DNA from: Macrothele yani | Taxonomy: Eukaryota > Arthropoda > Arachnida > Araneae > Macrothelidae | DNA: 64,000 bases | Direction of reading: 5' to 3' | NCBI GenBank assembly: GCA_039090855.1 | Contig: CM077022.1 | Span: 72,936,971 to 73,000,970 of the forward strand | Shown: positions 1 through 49,195 of the stretch, piece after piece | Layout: each line of letters begins with the position of its first letter | Position numbering within the stretch: the stretch's first letter is position 1 | The notes under the pieces: generated by a model | Databases searched by the model: none | What the model was told of the DNA's origin: nothing | The model's input: the letters and a program-made list of their open reading frames with translations, nothing else | Made by a program: the position numbers and the translations under genes

Positions 1-2980
1 AGGCTTCACCGACATTCATCACACGCCGTACACAAGATCTTCTATATTTCATACTCAATATTTTTCTCATGCAGACACTCCTGAATCTGATCCTCCCATG
101 ACTTCCTTGGCCTTCCTCTGCCTTTCCTTCCTGCCACTTGGGCTAAAAATAATTTCTTAGTAAGCACCTCATCACTCATGCTTTCAACATGGCTAATCCA
201 CCAAAGCATATTAGTCTCCACCTTGCTAACAACATTTTGCTTCACATTACATAACTGGAACATATCTTCATTCCTCACACAATCATAATGTCTTGCCCCC
301 CCCTCCCCGTAAGTAATGCATTTTTCCAGCAAGCAAACAACTTCTGTTTCTTCTGTAGTACCCAGGTTTCCTGCCATACATCAGAGTAAGAACAATTACA
401 CTTTCATACGCAGCCATGCGGGACTCTCTTGAGAACCCATCATTCCTGTGAAAACCGCCCAAAGCAGCCATGACTTTCAATGAAGAATTCACTCGCCTAC
501 TAATTTCACCATCCGATTTGTTCTCTGTCAAAACATGCTTCCTAAATACACAAAATCACTGACCTAGTCAATCACTGTGCCATTTAGACTTTGCATTCAG
601 TGCTACCAGTTCCTCTCTCTAAGACCATAACTTTGGTTTCCCCATATTTATACTCAGTTTGAATTTCATGCGAACTTCGTGCATCTAGGACAACATATTC
701 TGCAACTCACTTTTGTTCTCTGCCAACAGGACTTAAGCGTACAGCAATCTGCACACATAGATATCACCAAGACATAAACCAGTATTATTTATTCTGGCAT
801 CACTCATGCATTCATCCATAATTATATTAAACAGCCATGGTGAAATTACACAACCTAGTCTGATTCCTGCACCAATAGAGAACCATTTTGATAAAACACA
901 ATTCACTCGTACTCAAGCTCTATTGCCAGCATACCAGCTTTTACACTATTACGTCGATTCCCAGTAACACCATATTTATTCAATACCTTCCACAAAAGTG
1001 TCCCATTTACTCGATCGTAAGCTTTCTCTTAATCTATGAAGGCAGCAAAAACTTTCTTACCAACAGCCAGATATTTTTCAATCATTGTGCGTAATAAAAA
1101 AAATTTGGTTAGTCCAGCCCTTACCAGGCACAAAGCTACTCTAAACATCCCACACTTTCTTTGATGTAAGACCCGATACTTTTTCAATAACAACCTTACC
1201 AAACACTTTCCCAGACACACTCAGTAGGCTAATACCACTATAGTTCTTGCCGTCAGTCTAACCTTTTCCCTTATACAAGGGAACGATAAATAACATCCTT
1301 CCAATCTCGAGGGATAATTCCTAACTCCCAGCACAACTGGCAAATTTCAGTTAACCAGTCAATTGCAGAGTCACCACCATATTTCAACATCTCTGCAGTT
1401 ATGCCATCAACTCCCAGAACCTTACAATTCTGTAGAGATTTTAGAGCTTTACACACCTCTTCTCTTGAGATCCCTCCTGTGCTTCCATCATCCACTGGGA
1501 CATCATCTGCGTCTGCCTCAGAATCACCTTTGCTTTCCTGATCTAATAACTCATAGAAGTATTAACCTCATCTTTCACTTAACTTATTGGGCTCCCATAT
1601 CATTTCCGCAATCCTATTCTTCAAACAACTTTTGTTTCCCCTATTCCCCCCCCCCCCGAGTCTCGTATACTTCCAGAAAGTCTATCTTTCCAAAAAGCCA
1701 ATTCATGCCTTTCCACCTTCTCCTTCCTATCTTTTGCCTTACTCTGGCGAACCAGCTTTACATCTTTGCGATTCTTAGTGATATTCATCCACAAAAATTC
1801 TACCTCGCAACATCCCAAAACTCTCTAGAAACTACTTTGCAACATCCCCAAATAGGCTTCCTTCTTTTTCTTTACTGCCTCTTCAATCTCACTATTCCAC
1901 CAAGCATCACTTCTATCGTTACCCACTATTGTGGTGCCACAGACCTCTACAGCAGCAGTGACAACACAGTTCTTAAAACATTCTCACTTCTTTTTTACAT
2001 CCCTCTCACAAGACTTCAGCTCCTTCAGTCCTTCTCCGAGTACGTCAGAATAATGCTGATGATTTTCAGGGAGCCTTTCAACCTTTATTCTTTCTATCCT
2101 AGACCTATTCCATTTCCTCCAACCAACATTCAGTTTCACTCGTGACACTACCAAGTAATGTGATCAGAACCAACATCCGTACCTCTCATCACATGAGTGT
2201 CAACAACTAAGTGTTTCAGACGCTGATCGTAGACAACAAAATCTATCGCACTCTTTTGACCTAGCATACGATTTTCCCAAGTATATGTGTGGATATACTT
2301 GTATTTGAAAAACATATTAGATACACAAACCCTTCTCAATGCAGAGTTCAATTAATCTTTCACCATTATCATTCACACAAGGATCATTAAATTTACCCAG
2401 AACATTGTCAGAAATTGCATTCTGCACACCTACTCTAGTATTGAAATTTCCTGCTATTATAACTTTCTCTTTAGCACCAAACTGGCTCAAAACAGCTTTC
2501 AGCTCATTCCAGAAATCTTCCTTCCTATCGGAAGGTTCCGAGTCACAAGGAGCACACACTACAACAATATACTATTCTCTGAAGTTTCACTTTCAAACGA
2601 ATCCAAAGAATTCTCACTTATGCAACTATAGTGAATCAAGTTGTTCATCTTTTCACTTAAAATTACACCTACCCCAGCCTGTCCTCTCATATTATCCAAT
2701 ACTCCAGACCACACACTCACGTGCCATTCACTTCTTCTACCATAATTTCCATCTTTTTGGTTTCACTTACACACAGCACATCCAGTCTATACTTATTCAT
2801 CTCTTCAATCATCTCGTTCATCTTGCCATTTATACCTCTAGTATTCCATACACCAATCTTACACTCACTTAGCCAAGATCTCTTTCTGTTTTGCCTTTTT
2901 CCAGTTCCAGGTTGGCACCTTGGTGGACCATCTTTCTCAAGTGTGGTAGGCCCACCATATCCCACACTTGAGTCAGTTTT
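1..2980 (-). mobile_element. LINE family A, copy 1: APE endonuclease / reverse transcriptase non-LTR retrotransposon, decayed
   Basis: Read on the minus strand the order is endonuclease then reverse transcriptase. The endonuclease begins near 2850 (IGVWNTRGINGK), continues through VIIAGNFNTRVG (about 2440-2470) and ends in GSDH near 2160. RT fragments follow (KVLGVDGITAEMLKYGGD near 1400), then a C-terminal segment with GRKGRGRPRKSWEDQI near 100. Frames are broken by many stops and shifts, so no intact ORF remains. The 3' end lies at or beyond position 1. Four shorter copies of the family occur at 13635, 36250 and 39755 and in part here, so this is the most complete one. The clade is not certain; the endonuclease resembles proteins often annotated 'craniofacial development protein 2-like'. 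Confidence 0.85.
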
Positions 2981-3078
2981 TGCTTTTCTTTTTGTCTTTT
3001 TAATCAGGTAAGTACATCAGTGTGGGGGATTAGCCCACAGCTAACGGTTCCAGTTGGTCATTCAATCTAAGGATTCTG

Positions 3079-3303
3079 CCGCCCCGGTGGCGCAGTGGTC
3101 TAAGCGATGGCCTCTGATCGTTCGTCCAAACGGGGTCCGGGTTCGAATCCCAGTGAGGCATGGATGTTGTGTTTGTCTTACGGCACTGGTTCTCTCTCTT
3201 CCCTGGAACCAGTGACCCTAAATTAGGGACGGGCGACTGCTTATAGCCCATTGAGTTGCTCACGGTTGTCGTTAAACCTCCAATAAAAAAAACCCAAAAA
3301 AAC
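3079..3303 (+). mobile_element. tRNA-derived SINE, complete, with 12-bp TSD
   Basis: The head carries a pol III A box (TGGCGCAGTGG, 3088-3098) and B box (GGTTCGAATCC, 3140-3150). It is followed by a non-tRNA body (GGAACCAGTGACCCTAAATT) and an A-rich tail ending near 3303. The element is flanked by the perfect 12-bp direct repeat CTAAGGATTCTG at 3067-3078 and 3304-3315. That is the signature of LINE-assisted retroposition. The tRNA-like part lacks a full cloverleaf, so it is not a tRNA gene. A degraded relative lies at 35815-35992. Confidence 0.9.
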
Positions 3304-3502
3304 CTAAGGATTCTGGAACAAAACCCAGTGAGTTGGGGTCTTTTCGCCAGTGTCACACAGAACTAGCTGGCATCTCTCCAAGATTCACAGAGGCTCTTGT
3401 TGCTGTTTTGTGTGCCATTGTTCCCATGGAGCGCCCCGAGGAGGCAAACCCATCTCTCACTAAGATCGCCTGCTCGGGGTACACATTTGCTGTTATTGTG
3501 CG

Positions 3503-3504
<2 letters not shown>

Positions 3505-3580
<76 letters not shown>
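3505..3580. repeat. (CA)38 microsatellite
   Basis: Uninterrupted CA dinucleotide run. Any His/Thr- or Cys/Val-rich reading frame across it is an artefact. Confidence 0.98.
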
Positions 3581-3587
<7 letters not shown>

Positions 3588-3844
3588 ACTAAAAAGTCTA
3601 ATGACTGTTGTGTGTGAAACCACACCAGACATTAACTTTTGGGATGTCTCACTGTTTTTCAAAGCCAACATGGGGATTTCTGACCCCTTTATACACACAT
3701 TGTGTGTATTTCCTTCACCAGAGGTGGAAAAAGTAGCCTCATCCGAAAACACACACATACGCTACAGGTAGTTGTTGTCATCGATATCCTGTAAAATCTC
3801 TGTTGCACGAGCAGCAGGACGCGGGCAGTCTTCCACCTGCACTT

Positions 3845-4440
3845 TGTACAGTTTCCATTGATCTACGGTCCACGATAAATGTTCTTTACACCATGCTAAA
3901 TGACGAGTAGCATTCCGATTGGAGCTGAAAGGCTTATGAGCAGCTGCACGACCACGGTAACCCAGGGAATGAAGTTCTCTGCGAATGGTGTGTGTACGTA
4001 CCGAGGTTCTAGTATTTTTACTCACCTGTACATTGAGGACTTGTGCAGTACTCTGTCAATTAGCTGTAACGACTCTCCTGAATCTTCGACATCCCCTGTC
4101 ACTGATTTTCTTTGGTCTGCCGGTATGTTTTGCTGCTTCAGGCACGCCATGTGTCTTCCACTTATTCAGTACATCCAAAACAGTTGACTTTGGTATGTTT
4201 AAACGCCTCTCGGTTTCTCTTATGGACAACCCAGTAATATAACACCCAACAATCTTTCCTTTCTCGAAGTCAGTTCTCTCCCGCCGCAACATTTTTACTC
4301 AACTTCACAGTGCGATATGATCATGGTCAGCTGCAGGCTTGTTTTTATACCGTTTGCAGCTGTACCGCGCATCTTAACAACACAGCATATCCGTTCAGTT
4401 GCTTTTGAAGGGGTGTCCAGTTACTTTTGTCAATATAGTG
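3845..4440 (-). mobile_element. Tc1-like transposon, truncated after the DNA-binding half
   Basis: The minus strand starts with a Tc1-type terminus (TTGACAAAAGTAACTGGACA, ending at 4440 next to TA). A transposase N-terminus follows: helix-turn-helix text FEKGKIVGCYITGLSIRETE and GRPKKIS (4292-4060), then TRTSVRTHTIRRELHSLGY and KEHLSWTVDQWK (4025-3850). The sequence leaves the family just before the first catalytic Asp would appear. The catalytic domain and the other terminal repeat are missing. Confidence 0.8.
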
Positions 4441-4619
4441 TATATTCATGCTGCAAGTAAAGTTTAGTTTCTTGATGCTGTGTAGTGTGGTGCTGTTACA
4501 AAGAATACTAACTGATACATGCAAGTAAATGAAAGTGCAATTCAGAAAACTAGGAACCTAGTACTGTTGTGAAGTAAAAGCAGTTGTGACTGACATTGCA
4601 AAAGTTGTGGAGAAAACCA

Positions 4620-5230
4620 AACTGCTTCTGCTTGGAAAAAGTGACTGAAGCCTGATGGTTTATGGATGCTCCTCTCATTGGCTAAACTTGCTTGGACAGG
4701 CTCTTGCACCTGAAACAGTGATCAAGCAAGTTCTGAAATTACAAAAGTATTTCAGAAACCATCATCACTTACAAGATGGCTTAGAGTTCCCACAATCTGT
4801 TAAGCCTCAACTGCCAGATGATACAAGTTGGAACAGTCAGCACACTTGCAATAATACTGTTACATTATTGCAAGCGTGCTGGCAGTTCCACCTTGTATCA
4901 TCTACCATAAGAGATAATTTTTTCAGAATTGTGGAAAACAATAAAGGGGCAATTGAAATAGAGCTGGTCTTGTTTTATTAATGATTACAATTTTTGCAAA
5001 CAATGCCAAATCTGTCATTTCAGCTTAAAACAATTTCATTTGGATTAGACACTCTTCAAAGAGATGGAGCTATATTTAGTGATGCATACTTCATTTGGCT
5101 TTCTTTCTCTCTTGAAAGAAAGCTCATTCAAAGAATATTGATTCTGTTAAAGAATGGCACAAGTCGTGAAGCCCTTCCATTATTTAGCTCATATGTTGCA
5201 TCCGAAGTGTATGGGAGAACTGACAATTAG
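4620..5230 (+). pseudogene. hAT-type transposase remnant
   Basis: An open stretch at 4655-4981 carries text typical of the central part of BED/hAT transposases (CSSHWLNLLGQ, then DDTSWNSQ near 4820). A second open stretch at 4994-5230 continues the similarity. The N-terminal zinc finger and the C-terminal dimerisation domain are absent. A stop separates the two parts. A 39-bp inverted repeat lies within the first part at 4817-4902. Confidence 0.6.
4817..4902. repeat. Hairpin: 39-bp inverted repeat with 8-nt loop
   Basis: Arms 4817-4855 and 4864-4902 match at 35 of 39 positions, with ACTGTTAC between them. The hairpin lies inside the hAT-like reading frame, which stays open across it. Confidence 0.9.
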
Positions 5231-5393
5231 TCAAAAGGAATCTGTTTGTACATGGGCTCAAGAAAAAGTCTGTGACTGTTTACCTTTCCTGATTGCATAT
5301 GAAGCACCATTGTTTCCTTTCCTACTGTACTTGGTGGTGAATAACAAGAGCTTGCACAGCACCCTCTGGTGTACACTGCACTTTACACTGGAC

Positions 5394-5785
5394 CATGGTT
5401 CGTACGCTCCTTGAAAAGTACTTGAAAACGTTTGACTCCATAAATAGTACTTGAAAAAAATTTTTTTTTTACATTTTTTAAGTAATATGAAAGAGAATGT
5501 GTAAAATAATTGTTTGTGCTAAACAGTTGTGTAGATTTCTGTGTAGTTCCAATGAAAGCACCAAGCTGATCAAATAGCGCAGAATGTGCGTTCAACTCAG
5601 GGGAGCTTGTGGACAACGGGGGTACCTTGGCTATCACATCACTATGGAGTAAAACGTCAGCCATGGGTGTAAAATAAGTTGTATAATGTATTTGCCAATC
5701 ATAATGGGCTTTTGTTGACTGGGGTTAGGGACACTTTGTTGCCGTAGGGTGAATACGAAAATTAATGTAGGAGAGTGAATACGAA
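5394..5785 (+). repeat. Dispersed repeat, truncated copy of the element at 57559-58232
   Basis: Begins CATGGTTCGTACGCTCCTTG, the same terminus as the copy at 57559. The two stay collinear for about 390 bp through TTTCTGTGTAGT, ACCAAGCTGATCAAATAG and TTGACTGGGGTTAGGGA. The far terminus found at 58232 is missing here; the similarity stops where CAGGGTTGCCAG text begins at 5791. Confidence 0.85.
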
Positions 5786-5790
5786 AATAA

Positions 5791-5940
5791 TCAGGGTTGC
5801 CAGCTGACTGGGAAAAATCAGGGAATCCGAAAGTAAGGCTAAAAATCAAGGAAAACTCAGGGAAATATATTTTTTTTTTTTTGCAAAAACCTGGATAAGT
5901 CAAGGAAAATTGAACTGATAATTTTCTGCGTGATGCGTAT
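5791..5940 (+). repeat. Fragment of a CAGGGTT-ended repeat
   Basis: Starts CAGGGTTGCCAGCTGACTGG and continues with repeated TCAGGGAA motifs, the style seen at the left end of the 26250-27810 element. No matching right terminus is visible, so this is a fragment or a diverged cousin. GC-richer sequence at 5940-6160 (repeated GCGCCA) is unassigned. Confidence 0.45.
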
Positions 5941-6183
5941 GCAGTTACCAGGGATGGGAATTCTGCGCCAGAGTGTGCCAAAACAAAAAATCTTGCGCCA
6001 TCTTGCTGCAAAAGGCAGATTTTGCGCCGTTGTGCGCCAGAACCGCCGTGCCCCATCGTCATCGTCGGTATTTCGGCGCACTACATTCTCCGTGCGCACC
6101 GAGTTCCGCTTGATGCTGAGTAAGACCAAGCGGTTATGAAGAAAGATTCAGCAATTCCAAGTACTAAGGGTTTTACGTAGTTA

Positions 6184-6368
6184 CTATGGAAATCGTCGGT
6201 TCGCTACGGACGACGGAAAACATTGAGTATGCTATGGAAATCGTCGGTCCGCTACGGATGACAGAAAATATAGAGTATGCTATGTAAATTGTCGATCCGC
6301 TATGGACGACAGAAAATATCGAGTATGCTATGGAAATTGTCGGTCCACTACAGACGACGGAAAACTCG
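6184..6368. repeat. 48-bp tandem repeat, about 3.9 copies
   Basis: The motif CTATGGAAATCGTCGGTCC recurs at 6184, 6232, 6280 and 6328, an exact 48-bp period. As 48 is divisible by three, the minus strand reads as a 16-residue repeat (SIAYSIFSVVRSGPTI type), which is probably incidental. Confidence 0.95.
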
Positions 6369-44014
<37,646 letters not shown>

Positions 44015-44189
44015 GTAAGTAAGCCTTACTTTTAATTAATTTTGATGAATGTTAAATTGCTATTTATTGTGTAAATGGGAACTTTAATATTGGGACATTG
44101 CAAATTCATTGCCACTGTTTATTGTTCAATTTGTTTAGCTTATTTATGTGAGCCATACTGCACTCAGTAGACAAAACATTAGAGATAGG

Positions 44190-44505
44190 GTGATGGGCAG
44201 TACATGGGCATTCCTTGCGCAGAGTGGAACAGACCCAAACCGAATGCAGGCGGTAAATAGGCGGACAGCAGGGCTTCCTAACAGTGTACCACAATCAACA
44301 TACATGGGTAAACGTGTGATCTCAGCGACTTTGATCATGGGCACATTGTCAGTGCAAAACAAATGGGTTGTTATTCTGTTGCCCAAGTTGTAAGAACCCT
44401 AGGGTTCCTGAGCACAACCATATCAAGGGTGTACAGCGAGTATACCATCGATGGACGTACCAGCGCCCAGAGATCAAGCAGTGGCCGACCACGAGTCCCG
44501 GCCAT
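44190..44505 (+). mobile_element. Tc1-like N-terminal fragment
   Basis: A start-like MGKR near 44309 is followed, after a one-base shift, by DFDHGHIVSAKQMGCYSVAQ and RVYSEYTIDGRTSAQRSSSG then RPRV. This is the helix-turn-helix part of a Tc1-type transposase. The catalytic part is missing; the fragment runs straight into a short-unit minisatellite. Confidence 0.7.
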
Positions 44506-44650
44506 TCGTCCAATGATGATTGGTTCAATGCCAATTGGTCCAATGCCAATTTATCCAAAGGAACAATTGGTCCAATGTACAATTAGTCCAATGCCGATTC
44601 GTGTAATGGTACGATTGGTCCAACACTGATTCATCCAATGGTATCATCCT
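44505..44650. repeat. Minisatellite of 14-17-bp units
   Basis: About nine irregular units of the type CCAATGCCAATTGGT repeat head to tail. Many units are partly self-complementary (CCAAT...ATTGG). Confidence 0.85.
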
Positions 44651-44811
44651 ACCAACAGTCAACTTTTTATATTTTTAAGAAAGGAATAATAATTCAAATC
44701 ATTCTCCTCTTTGTCTTTTTAAAAAATTTACAAAGTTCAATGTACAGCTTGAGCTCGAAAACTCATGCAAATACTTTGATAGCAACGTGCTCAATATAGT
44801 TAAATACATAA

Positions 44812-45768
44812 AAACAATGGACACTACTTACATAGGTAATGCAGCCCATTGTTCAACTTCTTACTTGACATTTCAGGCATATAGAATTTTCTTTATTATC
44901 TTCTTGCTGGACGTGAGGATAGATGCCTCATTATAATTCCTATGCAGCAATATTAAGCTGAAAATAACTTGCAGTCCCACATTTTATTATTGTAAATTTA
45001 CTCAGCTCCAAAATACATTAATATCTAATAAATTCAACTTTAAAAACATATGTACAACAATAGAATTCACAATCAATTAAACCTCTTTGATATCCACCAC
45101 TACTTCATATCACCAACGACGTAAATTACAGAAACGTAAGAGACATTCAAACAGCAACTGAAAATTCCCAAATACTCCATTGCGACTTTGAACTATCAAA
45201 CTTATTAAACCACACGAACCAAAAACATCTTACACAAATTAAAAATAGTATAAAAACTGTATGCACAATTTAAAAACCAATTAATGAAAGCCTTGAGAAC
45301 TCAACCTAAACTTTTACGAAGTTAAATAAACTGTCTTCTTGACACTGGAAAATTTGCATAAACCATGTTCTTCAAAAATTCCACATACTGCAAAGACCTT
45401 AAAATTCACACTAATAAGAGCACATAAGAAAACATTTAGAAACTTCATCTATCTTTGAAATATCAACACAATACACCATACTAAACAAAGATTATGTACA
45501 AACTGATGAAATAATATCGAACAAAAAACAAAACAAAAAACTTTTGCAATCCAAGAAACACAGTAAATTCAACTGCACATAGCCTAGAATAACCACGCCC
45601 TACCGCTAACACTCTTTATCAAAACACACTTTGAAGTACATACTACGTGAGAATGCAAATATCCACCCCTCCCAGCCCGCAAGTCAACCTTGTTTTCGTC
45701 CAATCGCCTTGGACATCTTCAGCAAGCCGTTGTTACCCGCCGGTCAGCTACCTAGCGTTATGTGTGTC
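44812..45768 (-). repeat. Left inverted arm of the Penelope-like complex (pLTR-like)
   Basis: About 960 bp, the inverse of 53121-54081. Shared blocks: CAATGGGCTGC, ATTTTCAGCTTAATATTGCT, GAATTCTATTGTTGTACATA, TTAGGTTGAGTTCTCAAGGC, AAGAACATGGTTTATGCAAA and TAGCGGTAGGGCGTGGTTAT. Position downstream of the PLE gene suggests a pseudo-LTR. Confidence 0.88.
45694..45722 (-). ncRNA. Candidate hammerhead ribozyme core in the PLE arm
   Basis: On the minus strand: CTGAAGA, a possible 4-bp stem II (GTCC / GGAC, loop AAGGCGATT), then GAAA. This matches the conserved CUGANGA...GAAA core. Hammerhead motifs are known in terminal repeats of Penelope-like elements. Stems I and III are not convincingly resolved by eye. 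Confidence 0.5.
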
Positions 45769-47003
45769 AGCATGAGTGAATTCACGATCCTGCCTAAAAT
45801 CAAACAGCTGAAGCAAAACGGAGGTGGCACCATCCATGAATAGAAGCCGTAAGTATCCAAAATCTGAATTTTAAATCAATTTATCTATTTTCTAGGAAAA
45901 CTGCTTTCATTTTTGCCTTAATATTATTTTATTCCTTTTCCTATTAGTTTCATTTTTTATTTGTTTATTTATTTATTTCCCTCTCAGCCTTTCCTTTTTA
46001 ACTTTCTCAAGATTACTCTTGAGCTGTATCATTTCTTGCCAATAATTTTCCAGCTGTCTTGGATCATTATTATTGCAAATATGTTTGCCATTTTTTTGAA
46101 TCAGTACTGCTTCTTCTGCCTTTCTGATGTACATCTTTTTAATATTTTAATGTGATCAAATTTGGGTATACCTTGTTATCAATACAATGTTATGTTAATG
46201 CAGTTGTAGCTTCTTTTTTGTTCCAATTTCTAATATGTTGTTTTAGCCGTACTCTCAATCTATTCTTTGTACTGCCAATATAAGAGATGGGTGGATTACA
46301 TTCTATTGGAATTTCATAAACACCAGCTGAATCAAGAATCCCTTTTGACATATCATTTGTAATAATTAAGTAGAACACAATGTACTACCCATTTGCAAAC
46401 CAAATTTTGCAGCCAATTTATTAATCTCTTGAAAAACCTCTAATAAATAAAAAAGCTCCAATCCATTGAAGTGGTTGATTTTTTTTATTCTGTGTTTTTA
46501 CCAAAATTTCTTTTAACCTCATTAGTCCATTTATTTATTAATCTCGGGGGGGTTAACCATATTTTTCTGTAATTTCTTCAATATACTGAAGTTCTTCAAA
46601 TTTGAATTGTTCAATTAGAAGTATGCGTCAACGCTCTTTTTAACAAATTTTTAATACTATTGCTTTTTGAAACATAGGATGGGCTGAGTCATGTGGAATT
46701 ATTACTGGAATGTAGGAAGGTTTTCTGAAAACCTTAAAATCAAAATAAGTTGTATTTTTCCATCAATAAAACATACAAAAAAGGTAACCTGTTATTTTTT
46801 TTCAAACTCAATAATTAATTCTACAGATGGACAAATTGTAGTAAACCTGTTAGCCAAAATTTTTAATTGTACTTCATTTAGTTTAGACAAAATGAAAATA
46901 TCGTCAACATAGCGACAATATATTAATGGATGCTCTTCCATGTTTTCAATAACTTCATGCTCAATAAACTCCATTATTACCTCTGCGTAAAGTGCGGACA
47001 AAG

Positions 47004-47053
47004 GTGATCCCATAGGTCTTCCTTGCTCCTGCAAGGAAGACCTATGGGATCAC
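47004..47053. repeat. 22-bp perfect inverted repeat inside the PLE RT
   Basis: Arms 47004-47025 and 47032-47053, loop CTCCTG. One arm is the conserved GRPMGS codons, so the other is an inverted duplication. A short tandem motif (ATTCCATCAAAAAT, three copies) follows at 47057-47101. Confidence 0.92.
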
Positions 47054-47853
47054 AATTCCATCAAAAATATTCCATCAAAAATACAGAATTCCATCAAAAA
47101 TGTTATTGTTAATAAATAACATGATCCTTTTCAAATTTGCAATTTGTCTTTCATCTAAGTACTCTGCCTGTTCTAATTTTTCGATGATAATATCAGTTGC
47201 CGTGGGAACAGGAATACTAGGAAACAAGGCTTTGACATAAAGGCTTGCCATGTATTAATCTGTTAAATCTTGATTAATAGCTTTAATTTGATCCAGGAAT
47301 GATGTATTTTTCGAATTAAATGCTGTCTTCATGCACAATGGTGCTAAAAATCTGTAACTATTTCGTTCCAATTGAATGAGTGGAGATCGCTGTTTTGAAA
47401 CAATCAATCGCATTGGAGCCTCTTCCTTATGGGTCTTTATTTTGGCATAAATCCTTGGTACATTTGCTGCCACTGGTGGATGCGCTTTTTGATTGCCTCA
47501 GGCAGCACACTGTTATTTCTAACACTAGCCAAAAACCGAATCTGCTTGTCCATGGGATCTGTTTTAACTATATTGCATTTTAAATCATTAATGGCTCCTT
47601 TAATTTTTGCATTATACTCTTCCAAATTCAAGAGAACAATTTGACCAGATTTATCTGCTTCGCAGAATTTTAAATCTGGATTTTTATGTAATTGCATTAG
47701 CTGTTCTTTTTCATATTTAAGTTTATTGAATCTATAATTCTGTCCATGTTTTGTGTTATATTCTTTTAAAATCACACGATATAATTTAAAACCAACTTCA
47801 TTTTTATCCACAGCTGGAATTTTATTCGTGATGTCTTCCAATCTTGGGATATA

Positions 47854-49195
47854 CAGGGTGATTCATAAAGAAGTATACAGTTTCAATGCATTATAAAACA
47901 AGAACAATGTAAGATATTTAATGTTACCTGTAACAGAATTGTAGGGGAAAGTTTCAAGTTTTTTTTAGAGACAGTCACATATGTTCTATATGTGCACCCT
48001 TAGTCACACGACACACATCGAGCCGGTAATCCATTTCCGCCCAAACGCGAGGTAAGATATCTGAATCAAGTGCAGTGATAGTGGCTGTGATACGCTGTTT
48101 CAGCTCCGCTAGATCAACAGGAGGGGGCAAATACCTTGTCCTTTACATACCCTCACAGGAAAAAGTCACAAGGTGTTAAGTCAGGACTTCTGGTTGGCCA
48201 TTAGGTCAGTGGCATGTTGTAGTCCGCGGCTCGTCCAATCCATTGGTGAGGAAGATGTTCATTGAGATAATCTCGCACGTCGCCTAACCAGTGCGGTGGT
48301 GCACCATCCATTTGGAGAATAAAGTTGTCACTGTCGTCCTGCAACTGTGGCATCAACCAAAGACTTAACATATCCAGAAAAGAGCCTCCCGTGACAGTTT
48401 TCTCGTTAAAAAAGAAGGGGCAGTGCGCTTTCTTTTTGGACACAGCACAGAACACGTTTACCTTAGGGGAATCTCTCACGTGTTGCACTGTAAATCTGTG
48501 ATTCTCCGTTCCCCAAAAGTGAACATCGTGTTTGTTTACCTGACCACTCACATGAAATGTAGCTTCATCAGTGAAAACTAAGTGATCGGCAAAATCGTCA
48601 TTTTCAAAACGGTGCTGCATTTCGGCACAAAATTCAAAGCGCTTTGTCTAGTCAAGGTGAGTGAGATTTTGCAACATCTGCACTTTGTATGAAATCATTT
48701 TCAGCTTCTTTCTCAAAATTCTCCAGCCAGTCTGCTGTGAAATCTGCTCTTCACGACTCACCCTCAGCGTTGATTTTCCCGGGCTTCGTTGAATGGCGGT
48801 GCAAACACTATTGATGACTTCTTTCGATACATGCGGTCGTCCAGGACTTTTTAAGTTTGCACAAACAGCCCGTAGTTTCAAATTTTTTATGCCAATCGTA
48901 GATAGATTTTCTGGTTGGAGGTTCTTTTTCGAATCGTGATCGAAAATGCCATTGCACAACAGTTACAGATTCCGTTTTGCTCAATTCAAGAACACAAAAT
49001 GTCTTCTTCACTGCAGACGCTGCCATTTTGACTGACTAGTCATGTGACACACGCGCTGTTGCCTACGTCACTTCCCTCAGTAGCGGGACACAAACTTTAT
49101 GAGTACATCTACCTACCGGTTCGCAGTTGTGGTCTGTGTCTTCAACTGTTACTGTTTTACAGCATCTGGAAACTGTATACTTTATGAATCGCCCG
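47854..49195 (-). mobile_element. Mariner-superfamily element with DUF4817-type N-terminus, inserted in the PLE gene
   Basis: Ends CAGGGTGATTCATAAAGAAG and, inverted, CGGGCGATTCATAAAGTATA; TA at 47852-47853 and 49196-49197. Minus-strand transposase in pieces: KKTFCVLELSKTESVTVVQW and FEKEPPTRKSIYDWHKKFET (49020-48840), GRPHVSKEVINSVCTAIQRS, then LVFTDEATFHVSGQVNKHDV, FWGTENHR, LQMDGAPPHW and the region to 48201. Catalytic TDEA and MDGAPPH are visible; the third acidic residue is not. Two or more shifts make it inactive. Confidence 0.9.

Noticed and set aside
1363..2145. 260-residue open frame on the + strand
   Set aside because: It is the complement of the LINE-A coding strand and has no protein-family signal.
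3079..3160. tRNA gene suggested by A and B boxes
   Set aside because: No complete cloverleaf; followed by SINE body, A-rich tail and TSD.
3333..3771. His/Thr- or Cys/Val-rich open frames
   Set aside because: Translations of the CA microsatellite.
6184..6368. CRISPR-like array
   Set aside because: The 48-bp units are contiguous, without unique spacers, in an arthropod intron; a tandem repeat explains it.
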